Assembly (NCBI GenBank): GCA_937894105.1
Contig: CALCTI010000072.1
Span: 1-21,814 of the forward strand
Origin: an uncultured cyanobacterium
Lineage (GTDB): Bacteria; Cyanobacteriota; Cyanobacteriia; CACIAM-69d
Reading direction: 5' to 3'
Length of the DNA: 21,814 nt
Within the stretch, counting starts at the first letter, position 1. Each line of letters starts with the position of its first letter. The position numbers were made by a program, and so were the translations under genes. Below the pieces are notes generated by a model. It was not told where the DNA came from, ran no database searches, and saw only the letters and a program-made list of their open reading frames with translations. Positions 1 through 7,189 of the stretch are shown in pieces.

Positions 1-257
1 ACCACCCATTAGCGCTTTGGCGCTGTTGTAGGGTAGCAGTCATGGTTGAATAATTACTTTGTCAATGAACGTAACGGATTGCTCCGTTGAAAACATATTA
101 GTCTTCTTATTGAGTTTTGTAAAGCTATTACAACTTTCTTGGGGGGGTAAACTCACCTTGTTGTGTCTGTATTCAGGGTTTTATAAGCGTATTTTGGGCA
201 ATTATGAGAAAAACGTTACGGGACGAAGGGCGCGGCTATTGGGTTTAGGGGGTTGGG

Positions 258-1205
258 ATGGGGGTGGTGACTTATAGTGCTGCGTTTACGGTGGTGCCCA
301 CTTACGAGTGCTTTAACCGGTGTGATTACTGCAATTTTCGCCAGAACCTTGGTCAGGGCTGGAATGTGGATGAGAAGGGCGTTAGGGAGTCCCTTCGATC
401 ATTGGTAAATACGGATGTGTGCGAGGTGTTAATTCTGAGTGGAGAGGTCCATCCGCGCAGCGGCGATCGCCCCCAATGGTTTACAAAGATCTACCAAGCC
501 TGCCAAATCGCCCTAGAGCTTGGCTTCCTGCCCCACACCAATGTGGGCCCCCTTAGCTGGGTGGAGATGATGGCGCTGGCTCAGGTGAATGTGTCCATGG
601 GATTGATGGTGGAGCAGGTGACGCCCCGGTGGCGAAAGACGGTGCACCGGTATGCTCCCAGTAAAGAGCCAGAGTTGCGGTTGGATCAGTTACGGCAAGC
701 GGGTGCGCTGCGGATTCCGTTTACCACGGGGATCTTGGTGGGGTTGGGGGAGTCGGTGGGCGATCGCGAAGACAGCCTACGGGCGATCGCCAAAATCCAC
801 CGCCAGTACGCCCATATCCAAGAGGTAATTATCCAGCCCTATCAACCGGGATCAGGGCAGATCAGCTCCTGGCCGGGCTGTTCCATGGGGGAGCTGGTGG
901 AGGCGATCGCCATGGCGCGATCCCTGCTACCAACAGATATCGCTATCCAGGTGCCGCCGAATTTACTCACCCGACCGGCAGATTTACAGGCAGCATTGCA
1001 GGCGGGGGCACGGGATTTAGGGGGAATTGGTCCGGTAGATGAGGTGAACCCGGATTATGGGCATATGACTCTGGCGCAGATGAAATCGTCCCTGGTGCGG
1101 GAAAAGTTCAAGCTACAAAAACGGTTGCCCGTCTATCCCCAATATGAGAGTTGGGTGCCATTACCGTTGCAGCGAGCGATCACCCAGTGGAAACAAAGGG
1201 TCTAG
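258..1205 (+). CDS. cofG: 7,8-didemethyl-8-hydroxy-5-deazariboflavin (FO) synthase subunit CofG
   Basis: Radical-SAM enzyme. With CofH it makes the deazaflavin FO (8-HDF), which in cyanobacteria serves as antenna chromophore of DNA photolyases; CofG does the second, ring-closing step. The 315-residue protein has the [4Fe-4S]/SAM motif CX3CX2C at Cys18, Cys22 and Cys25 in the context TYECFNRCDYCNFR, which is characteristic of CofG. The length fits the family (about 320). ATG 258 is chosen because a G-rich ribosome-binding stretch (TTAGGGGG) precedes it and the conserved TYS..FTVVPTYEC start follows at once. No cofH lies in the window; in cyanobacteria the two halves are often unlinked. The stop codon TAG lies inside the CTAG flank of a MITE-like element beginning at 1202. 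Confidence 0.92.
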   Translation: MGVVTYSAAFTVVPTYECFNRCDYCNFRQNLGQGWNVDEKGVRESLRSLVNTDVCEVLILSGEVHPRSGDRPQWFTKIYQACQIALELGFLPHTNVGPLSWVEMMALAQVNVSMGLMVEQVTPRWRKTVHRYAPSKEPELRLDQLRQAGALRIPFTTGILVGLGESVGDREDSLRAIAKIHRQYAHIQEVIIQPYQPGSGQISSWPGCSMGELVEAIAMARSLLPTDIAIQVPPNLLTRPADLQAALQAGARDLGGIGPVDEVNPDYGHMTLAQMKSSLVREKFKLQKRLPVYPQYESWVPLPLQRAITQWKQRV

Positions 1206-1333
1206 GGGCTGTCATCAATTAAATCTCAAGTTCAATAGCTGCGAGGGTTTCAGCACCTAGTATTTGTTATTTAAAAAGGCGTGTACTTCCCACTGTGCAA
1301 GGCTTCTGAAGTTTAATTGATGGCACGCCCTAG
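1202..1333. mobile_element. MITE-like element, copy 1
   Basis: Non-coding element of 132 bp including CTAG at both ends. Left end reads CTAGGGGCTGTCATCAATTA; the right end, reverse-complemented, reads CTAGGGCGTGCCATCAATTA, so the terminal inverted repeats span about 20 bp with a few mismatches. It aligns over its length with copy 2 at 13211-13343 (roughly four fifths identical by eye), including a shared internal GGGTTTCAG and AAGGCTTCTG. CTAG may be a target duplication, as for IS5-group elements that use YTAR targets, or part of the inverted repeat. No transposase is present, so it would move only in trans. Confidence 0.8.
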
Positions 1334-1363
1334 GAAATATAACCGGATAGTTAAAAACTCTTT

Positions 1364-2032
1364 TTAGTCTTCTTCTTCCACCACTTCACCGCTGCCCAGC
1401 ACATCTTTCAGGGCGGTGCGGGCGGCCAGGTGGCTACGGGTAGACTCTAATAGTTCTTCTTCAAAACGCAGGCGATCACCCGTGTCTTGACATTCCAAAA
1501 GGGCCTGCTGTTCACCGGCAGCACCATACAGCTTGCTGGCAATCCAATAAGACAACTCCAGAGGCGTTGGGGGAATTTCCTCAGGAATATCAATCACCTG
1601 ATCCGTCAGCTTGGCCGACAGGCGCACCACGTCCTTTAACAACACCGTCAAATCTTTTGCTAGCGGTCGCAGGTTTTCTTTCGTGGGCTCGTCCTGAATC
1701 CACTCCACCAAACCCACGCGATAGGGCTTGCGGCGCACATATTCCAAGACCCGGAAGCGCTGTTGCCCCAGGGTCATAATTTTCATACGGTCATCTTCCA
1801 GACGCTGACATCGTAGAATTTCTGCACAGCAGCCTACGTCAGAAATTTCTCCCGTTTTCGGATCGATAAATAGCACCCCAAAGCGGCGATCGCTTTGCAA
1901 AATGGTGTTCATTAAAATCCGATAGCGAAACTCAAAAATATGGAGTGGTAGGGGCTGCCCCGGAAAGAGCACAACTTCCGGCAAGGGAAACAGTGGCAGC
2001 TCGCGAACGGCAATTGAAGATGATGATTCCAT
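1364..2032 (-). CDS. LON peptidase substrate-binding (PUA-like) domain protein
   Basis: 222 residues matching the N-terminal LON substrate-binding domain as a free-standing protein, without the AAA+ ATPase or Ser-Lys peptidase domains of full Lon. The opening LPLFPLPEVVLFPGQPLPLHIFE is the hallmark of the family, followed by FRYRILMNTIL, GVLF, and the GQQRFRVLEY strand. Cyanobacteria carry a stand-alone protein of this size; its function is not settled, and binding of unfolded or damaged proteins is only inferred. The C-terminus is acidic (EVVEEED). It is transcribed away from DUF3326, with about 110 bp between its start and the DUF3326 stop, and it converges on cofG with MITE copy 1 in the gap. 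Confidence 0.88.
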   Translation of the reverse strand: MESSSSIAVRELPLFPLPEVVLFPGQPLPLHIFEFRYRILMNTILQSDRRFGVLFIDPKTGEISDVGCCAEILRCQRLEDDRMKIMTLGQQRFRVLEYVRRKPYRVGLVEWIQDEPTKENLRPLAKDLTVLLKDVVRLSAKLTDQVIDIPEEIPPTPLELSYWIASKLYGAAGEQQALLECQDTGDRLRFEEELLESTRSHLAARTALKDVLGSGEVVEEED

Positions 2033-2144
2033 TAGGGAAACGCTAGGGCAAAACTTGGAGCACGGTTAGCGAGGCAACTACCCGGTGCAAACAATCACAA
2101 AGGCAGGTAGCTGCTGGCATCAGATGCCTACAATTATCCCAGTG

Positions 2145-3275
2145 TTACACATTCGGGGGCTCCATGTGGGCAGGCGATGACCTATGGGCCATGAGGGGAT
2201 TAAGGGGGGTCTGAAGGTGAAGCGGATTGACTCCTCCTCGGTGGGCGCACAGGAGCCCAAGAGCCTCCAAATACGATCGCGCAGGGCACACCGAAAGGTT
2301 TAGCATTTTGGGAAAGGCATTCATTTGAGTAGTGTTATCGGCGACGGTGATAATCTTTGCCCCAGTCCTGCTCCAGTGCAGTACCGCCGCACCACCGCAG
2401 GCGGATTCTGGAATAATTACCACGTCCACATCCCCAGCCCCAATATCCCCAGGGCGGAGTTGTTGCCCATTGCTCTCTATATCTACAAACTGGGGCGCAC
2501 GGCTTAGCCCAGCCAGAACGCAATTTAAAAAGGTGTAGCCTAATTCTTCGGCGGCGGCACGGGGATGCACATTAGCGATTAAATCCCACGGGGCAAGGGC
2601 TGGAGCATGGGCGCAGGGGATTTGAAACTGGCGCACCACCGCGTGGCTTAGGATGGCTTCGGCTCCGGCAATGGGATCCACGCCGTTGCCACTGCGATAA
2701 GCCTGGTCCGCTTCCGTATCCTCGTCGGGAAAGCGGGCTACCACAGCGATCGCCTCGGTCTCCAGCTCTGAGATAGCGGTATCGGCCGCCCGCAGCAAGC
2801 TATCCAAATTTTCCACGGTGCCCCAGGACGCTCCCGAGGGCGATCGCCACAGGCTCACCCCCAACGGCTGGTCGGTGACCACATAGGGCGTTAAATCAAG
2901 TCCCAACGTGCCCCGAGCCGCATCGGCGGCTTGTAATTGACGCAACCGCAAATCCGGTTCTATAGACGCATCCAAAATCAGCGTAATCCGATTTTGATGC
3001 ACCGGTCGCAGCCCCCAGCGTCCCGCAGCCAGTTGGTCCAGTCCGTATCCTTCCACATACAACGTGGAATCCATGGGCCAATACAGCTGCGCCCCGTTCA
3101 GCACGTTGGGATGGGTAATGGTGCAATCGGCGATCGCGGAAACAGCTCGGGCGATCGGCAACGCGTCGCCAGCATAGCCTCCGATGGCAGCTCCGATCCC
3201 CGTGGGCACAATTAGCGCCACCGTATAGGGGCGCCCCAAGGAACATCGCCCCAGCTCAGTATTGGGAAACACCAA
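2145..3275 (-). CDS. DUF3326 domain-containing protein
   Basis: 376 residues recognised as the cyanobacterial/plant DUF3326 family by the N-terminal TVALIVPTGIGAAIGGYAGDA segment followed by NVLNGAQLYWP and later GADVDVVI/GGAAVLHW-type sequences. No biochemical function is established to my knowledge; glycine-rich loops after strands suggest a Rossmann-like fold, which is inference. The start is uncertain: GTG 3275 gives the longest form, but conserved homology begins near GRPYTVAL, so an internal TTG at 3239 is a possible start. A 74-residue gene on the same strand ends only 41 bp upstream, so the two are probably co-transcribed. HIP1 octamers occur inside the gene. Confidence 0.85.
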   Translation of the reverse strand: MVFPNTELGRCSLGRPYTVALIVPTGIGAAIGGYAGDALPIARAVSAIADCTITHPNVLNGAQLYWPMDSTLYVEGYGLDQLAAGRWGLRPVHQNRITLILDASIEPDLRLRQLQAADAARGTLGLDLTPYVVTDQPLGVSLWRSPSGASWGTVENLDSLLRAADTAISELETEAIAVVARFPDEDTEADQAYRSGNGVDPIAGAEAILSHAVVRQFQIPCAHAPALAPWDLIANVHPRAAAEELGYTFLNCVLAGLSRAPQFVDIESNGQQLRPGDIGAGDVDVVIIPESACGGAAVLHWSRTGAKIITVADNTTQMNAFPKMLNLSVCPARSYLEALGLLCAHRGGVNPLHLQTPLNPLMAHRSSPAHMEPPNV

Positions 3276-3316
3276 AGTTTGTCGCTATTTTCAAAGATTA
3301 CCGCTATTTTTTGCCC

Positions 3317-3541
3317 CTATTTCACAGCACTCTCTGGGGCAGACTTATCGCTGGAGAGCTGACTTTGAGCGTCTGACGTAACCACAGCCTCCACCGTAGC
3401 GGTTTGGGTCTCAGGATCGGTTTTGGTAATCGCCCACCGTAGGGGATCGCCACGCTTCGCCAATTCAGTTTCTACGGCGCGGGGCAAGTCAGCGGGGGAT
3501 TCTGTTAAATCAATTTCAGCTTCAATAAAGTGCAAGGTCAT
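3317..3541 (-). CDS. Conserved small protein of unknown function (74 aa)
   Basis: Small protein with an ordered N-terminal part (LHFIEAEIDL, then ETELAKRGDPLRWAITKTD, an alternating strand-helix-strand pattern) and a Ser/Asp/Ala-rich, probably flexible tail from about residue 56. No catalytic motif and no membrane segment. Start ATG 3541 is clear. It lies 41 bp upstream of the DUF3326 gene on the same strand, and upstream of it is MITE copy 2. The composition, ATG start and tight spacing argue for a real gene; I recall similar short proteins in cyanobacteria but cannot give it a function. Confidence 0.7.
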   Translation of the reverse strand: MTLHFIEAEIDLTESPADLPRAVETELAKRGDPLRWAITKTDPETQTATVEAVVTSDAQSQLSSDKSAPESAVK

Positions 3542-3584
3542 GATTTTACAAGGCTTGTGTCAGAGGTCTCGAGAGGGGTCGGAT

Positions 3585-3750
3585 CCAGGGCGTGTCATCA
3601 ATGAAACTCCAGGAGCCTTAGGCAGTGGGAAGTACGCGCCCTTTGAAATGAAAATGGAATAGAAATATCAAAGACTAAAGCGCTTGCAGCTATTGAGTTT
3701 TATATTTCTGATGTTGATATTTCTGGTACTGACTTGATGACAGCTCCTAA
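3585..3750. mobile_element. MITE-like element, copy 2 (inverted, longer)
   Basis: Same element family as 1202-1333 and 13211-13343 but in the opposite orientation. It begins CCAG then GGCGTGTCATCAAT, runs through GGAGCCTTAGGC and AAGTACGCGCCCTTT (matching the reverse complement of the 13211 copy), and ends TTGATGACAGCTCCTAA. At about 158 bp between flanks it is longer than the 124-125 bp of the others. The excess lies around 3661-3724, which is itself bounded by an 11-bp perfect inverted repeat (AGAAATATCAA / TTGATATTTCT). The flanks CCAG and CTAA are not identical, so the ends have drifted. Confidence 0.72.
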
Positions 3751-3800
3751 TATATCGGTCGGGCGATCGCCCGCGTCAAAACCACAAAAATATCAACAAT

Positions 3801-5036
3801 TCACGACTCCGCTCCAGGGTTTGAGTCACAAGATTCAAAGTACAGCGTAAATAGATGAATGACGTAGCCTTTGTGTTCAGTCAGCTGGACGCCGCTGAGG
3901 TTGGTGTACGTCCATTTCAAAGCCTCAGCATCAAGTTTTCCATAGCCAGACGACGTAATGAGTTTTGGCGATTCGTCAGGCACAAATGTACCGTCAGGTC
4001 CGCCTAACATTGCCACCCGCACTGGAGCTGGCTGTGGCGACCGACATCGCAACAGTGCGGGAAATTCCACAACCAGCGGCTTCTCAAATTCTTGCTCTAG
4101 CCAATAGGATCCTTTTACCTCCTCTGGCACCTTTCCTTCCTCATTTTTAAGCTGGTTTCCTTCCACAGAAATCAAAGCTCGCCAAGGATCAAACTCACTG
4201 CTTTGTAAAACTGCGGTGTAGCGATCGCCGCGCTCCGAATCGGAGAGCCCATCGTGTTCCCAGGAACGATTCTCTAGCTCGGCAATCCGATTCCTTAGGG
4301 CTTCAGGCATAACCAGTTCCACATCAGAGTCAGCGCCTCCCTGGTTGCCTTCCTCATTAGGGCGATCGCCATTCTCTTGCTCCTCACCCCTATCATCGCC
4401 ATTGTCCCCATCCCCTGACGTTGAATTATTGTCCTCGGTGTTGTCCTTTTCCTGGCCGCCGTCAGACTCTTGATTGGTTTCGTCGTCGTTGTTTTGTGAT
4501 CGCCCTCCTTCAATATCCAACCGTTGCTGGGCACGATTTAACTGCTGTCGCCACCGCGCCAGAAACTGATCTTGAGATTCCCCTGATCTGGCTCCCCCGT
4601 AACGCCAGCCCCCCCGCGATCGCCTCGACGATCCGCCGGAACGCCGAGAAAAACTCCTCTCCGAGCTCGCCGCCGGAGGCACCGCATCAGAACTCGGAGG
4701 AGCAACCGCCTCACCTCGCGACGTAAACCAATCCCATCCAGAGCCCTCGTCCGAGTTCTCGGAGCCCCCAGTCAAAGCCTCATTACGCATCGGCTCTGGC
4801 AGCCGCGCCAAATCCGCTTCATTTAAAGTCACCACATCCACCGACTCCGGCGTTCTAGGTGCTTCTGTTTGCACCCAGCTAATCACCGACGGCATCGCCA
4901 ATCCGTGGAGACCAAGGGACACCACCGTCCCTACCCCGAACGGAATTTGCTGAAATGCTCCCACAATGGCAGCAGCGCCTCCTTTCCCCAAACTTTTAAG
5001 GCGGCGCAAAACTGATTTGTTATTTTTCGGTTTCAT
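3801..5036 (-). CDS. TonB-like cell-envelope protein with acidic linker
   Basis: 411 residues with the layout of a TonB-type energy transducer: a basic N-terminus (KPKNNKSVLRRLKSLGK), one hydrophobic segment at about 20-56, a long periplasmic linker, and a C-terminal domain (about 338-380) with the TonB-C-like pattern VRVAMLGGPDGTF...LITSSGYGKLDAEALKW. The post-membrane motif VDVVTLNEADLARLPE (67-81) resembles the stretch seen just after the membrane anchor in cyanobacterial TonB-like proteins. The linker is unusual: residues 126-150 are Arg/Ser/Gly-rich and 176-240 are mostly Asp, Glu, Asn, Gly and Gln, instead of the Pro/Glu/Lys repeats of classic TonB. No exbB, exbD or receptor gene is adjacent, so a role in outer-membrane transport is inference. 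ATG 5036 is the start. Confidence 0.68.
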   Translation of the reverse strand: MKPKNNKSVLRRLKSLGKGGAAAIVGAFQQIPFGVGTVVSLGLHGLAMPSVISWVQTEAPRTPESVDVVTLNEADLARLPEPMRNEALTGGSENSDEGSGWDWFTSRGEAVAPPSSDAVPPAASSERSFSRRSGGSSRRSRGGWRYGGARSGESQDQFLARWRQQLNRAQQRLDIEGGRSQNNDDETNQESDGGQEKDNTEDNNSTSGDGDNGDDRGEEQENGDRPNEEGNQGGADSDVELVMPEALRNRIAELENRSWEHDGLSDSERGDRYTAVLQSSEFDPWRALISVEGNQLKNEEGKVPEEVKGSYWLEQEFEKPLVVEFPALLRCRSPQPAPVRVAMLGGPDGTFVPDESPKLITSSGYGKLDAEALKWTYTNLSGVQLTEHKGYVIHLFTLYFESCDSNPGAES

Positions 5037-5370
5037 ATGGGTTTTATCGTGCCCTTTTTACCGGGCCCCTCATTGGCGTCGAGGACAACTGAATGTGATC
5101 TGTCTCTAACACTTCCGTCCTTAATATTCTAGAAAGGGACAGCGCTTATAAATCCGGACGGCGTCAAAAAAACATTTGCCCCTCCCCTAAGGCGAACCCT
5201 CAATCCTCTCCAGAAGCCAAGTATCATCAAGGCGATCGCGCCCCGCCCTAGAAATAAACGAAAGGCGATAAGCGGCACAGCACCAGACTTGGGAATTTAA
5301 TTGATAACAGACCCTAGACGAACATCAGGCTTCGATCCTATGATGTGCTTCTGTGGTTTTTCCAAGTGTC
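5037..5370. other. Intergenic region upstream of rplS and of the TonB-like gene
   Basis: 334 bp between divergent genes, so it should hold both promoters. Besides one HIP1 octamer (around 5231-5239) it holds a degenerate end of the MITE-like family at 5286-5317. No promoter boxes can be assigned with confidence by eye. Confidence 0.6.
5286..5317. repeat. Degenerate end of the MITE-like repeat family
   Basis: The stretch GACTTGGGAATTTAATTGAT, then AACAGACCCTAG, matches the reverse complement of the left end of the copy at 13211 (GACTTAGGGATTCAATTGAT, then GACAGCCCCTAG) with only a few substitutions. No convincing opposite end is visible; weak candidates are GTATCATCAA at 5221 and GCCCTAG at 5245-5251. 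It is best read as a decayed or truncated copy 54 bp upstream of rplS. Confidence 0.6.
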
Positions 5371-5733
5371 ATGAACGCCCAAGCAATCATTCGCTCTATT
5401 GAAGAAGAGCATTTCAAGAGCGATCTTCCCACAATCTATGTGGGCGACACCATTCGTGTCGGCATAGTCATCCAAGAAGGTGGCAAAGAGCGGGTCCAGC
5501 CTTACGAAGGCACCGTTATCGCTATGCGCAATGGTGGAATCAACGAAACCATCACCGTCCGTCGCATTTTCCAAGGCGTCGGCGTTGAGCGGGTTTTCTT
5601 GCTTCACTCCCCTCGCGTTGCCAATATCAAGATTATGCGCCGGGGTAAGGTGCGCCGAGCCAAGTTGTATTACCTGCGCGATCGCGTTGGTAAAGCAACC
5701 CGTATCAAAGAGCGCTTTGACCGGAGTAAGTAA
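5371..5733 (+). CDS. rplS: 50S ribosomal protein bL19
   Basis: 120-residue bL19, located at the 30S-50S interface of the ribosome. Family landmarks are visible in order: PTIYVGDTIRVGI, GGKERVQPYEGTVIA, ITVRRIFQGVGVERVF, HSPRVANIKI, and the basic C-terminus RRGKVRRAKLYYLRDRVGKATRIKE. Length is normal for cyanobacteria. ATG 5371 (MNAQAIIRSIEEE) is the conserved start; a GTG 18 bp upstream is in frame but adds residues not seen in the family. No clear Shine-Dalgarno is present. tRNA-Trp follows 76 bp downstream, the usual cyanobacterial order leading into secE-nusG. Confidence 0.97.
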   Translation: MNAQAIIRSIEEEHFKSDLPTIYVGDTIRVGIVIQEGGKERVQPYEGTVIAMRNGGINETITVRRIFQGVGVERVFLLHSPRVANIKIMRRGKVRRAKLYYLRDRVGKATRIKERFDRSK

Positions 5734-5809
5734 GCTAGAGCAAGTCAACAACAGACCTCGCAATCCCCCCAGGTTGGTGATAGTCTAATTCTGTTGAAAG
5801 CTGCGCCGT

Positions 5810-5882
5810 GCGTCCTTAGTTCAGTTGGTAGAACGTCGGTCTCCAAAACCGAATGTCGGGGGTTCGAGTCCTCTAGGGCGCG
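5810..5882 (+). tRNA. trnW: tRNA-Trp (anticodon CCA)
   Basis: 73-nt cloverleaf. The acceptor stem pairs GCGTCCT with AGGGCGC (one G-U), the discriminator is G5882, and the CCA end is not encoded. The anticodon stem TCGGT/ACCGA closes the loop CTCCAAA, giving anticodon CCA. The T arm is GGGGGTTCGAGTCCTCT with the standard TTCGA loop. Its position between rplS and secE matches other cyanobacteria. Confidence 0.97.
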
Positions 5883-6331
5883 CTCAGCTCATCAACAAAG
5901 ATTTTCCAAAGTTTTGAACAAATTATCTGGATTATCCGTCCAGAAAACCGCTTAAAATTATCGGAAAGTCGAGAATTAGGTTAAAAGCTTGGCCCAAAAA
6001 GCTACCGCAGGAAGTTTATTTTCTCGCGATAAGTTTTTGGGTCAGTTTTATTGTGTGACCAGCCCTTCGGTAGGATAGAGCGAGGGGAATCGCTAGTCAG
6101 ACTTTCCTTGATAGATGCAAAGTCCCATTTATCAATCAGCAAAGGATCCATAGCAAGCCTTGTGGCTGGTGCCGCTTTTGCATCAGCTTGACTGGCAAAG
6201 ATCGTCCCACATATCGGTTTCTGGCACCCAGCGCATCAAAATGCGATCAACCTTAAGGTTGATGGCTAAGTGATTTCAACTTTTGCAGCCTGCCGAACCA
6301 ACGTCGTTCCACACCTTACGAGGTTATTACT
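5883..6331 (+). other. Long leader region between tRNA-Trp and secE
   Basis: 449 bp without a convincing ORF. It holds a bulged inverted repeat (GCTGGTGCC at 6165-6173 with GGCACCCAGC at 6223-6232) and a perfect 18-bp palindrome (6246-6263) about 70 bp before secE. The A/T-rich first 160 bp probably contain the promoter of the secE-nusG-L11 operon, but no box pair with proper spacing stands out. Confidence 0.6.
6246..6263. promoter_or_regulatory. Perfect 18-bp palindrome upstream of secE
   Basis: ATCAACCTTAAGGTTGAT is identical to its reverse complement. It lies about 70 bp before the secE start codon. As DNA it could be an operator for a dimeric regulator; as RNA it would form a short hairpin after opening the central bases. 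No regulator can be named from the sequence. Confidence 0.45.
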
Positions 6332-6553
6332 GTGGCAAAGAAAGCAAACGCCTCTGCCCAGGCGAAAAATAGCCCGCCCCCCATTGCATTTTTGCAGGGC
6401 ACAAAAGAAGAGCTGGGTAAAGTGGTTTGGCCCAGTCGCCAGCAGCTAATCAGCGAGTCCGTTGCTGTGATTCTGATGGTGACCTTATCCGCCACCACGA
6501 TTTATCTCTTAGACAATCTCTTCGGCTGGGTAGCTAGGCAGGTATTTGGATGA
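6332..6553 (+). CDS. secE: Preprotein translocase subunit SecE
   Basis: 73-residue single-membrane-span SecE of the SecYEG channel. The N-terminal third is polar and Lys/Ala-rich; the family signature FLQGTKEELGKVVWPSRQQL (amphipathic helix lying on the membrane) comes next, then one transmembrane segment around VILMVTLSATTIYLLDNLFGWV. The start is GTG 6332 (MAKKANAS), preceded by ACGAGG; no ATG in frame gives a full amphipathic helix. The stop overlaps the nusG start as ATGA (6550-6553), so the two are translationally coupled, as in other bacteria. Confidence 0.95.
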   Translation: MAKKANASAQAKNSPPPIAFLQGTKEELGKVVWPSRQQLISESVAVILMVTLSATTIYLLDNLFGWVARQVFG

Positions 6554-7179
6554 ACGATTCCGAAACTAATGTGGCGCCCGAACAGCAAGATGTCACGGTG
6601 GCAACGCCGGGCAGCACCCGTCCCCGCTGGTACGCGGTGCAGGTGGCGTCGGGCTGTGAAAAGCGCGTCAAGCTAAATCTGCAGCAGCGTCTAAGCACTT
6701 TGGACGTGGCAGACCGGATTCTTCAGGTGGAAATTCCTCAGGAGCCGGTTGTCTAATTGCGCAAAGATGGCAGCCGACAAAACATAGACGAGAAGGTTTT
6801 TCCCGGCTATGTGCTGCTGCGGATGATTCTGGATGATGAAACCTGGCTGGTTGTAAAAAATACCCCCAACGTGATTAACTTTGTGGGTGCTGAAGAGCGC
6901 CGCCGCTACGGGCGAGGTCGGGGGCACGTTAAGCCGTTGCCTTTGAGCCGCAGTGAGGTGGAGCGCATCTTCCGCCAGAGAGCGGCTGAAGAGCCCGTTG
7001 TCAAGATCGATATGGCGGCAGGTGATAAGATTGTTGTTCTGTCTGGACCGTTTAAAGATTTCGAGGGTGAGGTTATCGAGGTTAGTCCCGAACGCAGCAA
7101 GCTTAAGGCGTTGCTGTCGATTTTTGGGCGCGATACACCCGTGGAATTGGAATTTAATCAAGTTGAGAAGCAGGGGTAG
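6550..7179 (+). pseudogene. nusG: Transcription antitermination factor NusG, interrupted by an in-frame TAA
   Basis: NusG binds RNA polymerase through its NGN domain and ribosomal S10 or Rho through its KOW domain. The reading frame holds 209 sense-equivalent positions, the normal length. Residues 1-68 include RWYAVQVASGCEKRVKLNLQQR and DRILQVEIPQEPVV. TAA at 6754-6756 replaces codon 69. The same frame then continues for 140 residues with LRKDGSRQNIDEKVFPGYVL, the NTPNVINFVGA segment and a complete KOW domain (GDKIVVLSGPFKDFEGEVIEV). Nothing else is lost, and TAA is used as a real stop by rplS, rplA and rplL, so code reassignment is not the explanation. The codon just after the stop is TTG (6757), with AGGAG 12 nt before it, so reinitiation could make the second part separately. 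Alternatives are readthrough, a very fresh mutation or a sequencing error. The lesion splits the NGN domain, not the linker. Confidence 0.85.
6740..6759 (+). promoter_or_regulatory. Possible reinitiation site in nusG (AGGAG, stop TAA, TTG)
   Basis: AGGAG at 6740-6744 stands 12 nt before TTG 6757-6759, which abuts the stop TAA 6754-6756. The spacing is somewhat long for a Shine-Dalgarno, and AGGAG also encodes conserved residues (PQEP), so it may be coincidental. If used, it would yield a 140-residue protein holding the second half of the NGN domain plus the KOW domain. Confidence 0.35.
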
Positions 7180-7189
7180 TTAACCTCCC

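Noticed and set aside
59..277. 72-residue open frame before cofG
   Set aside because: It overlaps the cofG start, has no good ribosome-binding site, and its composition (Gly/Trp/Leu-rich end from G-runs) does not look like a protein. I see no gene in 1-257.
5353..5370. Upstream GTG start for rplS
   Set aside because: It adds six residues (MVFPSV) absent from the family; MNAQAII is the usual start.
6754..6756. TAA as a reassigned or recoded sense codon
   Set aside because: TAA ends rplS, rplA and rplL in the same region, and no recoding structure or special context is visible after it.
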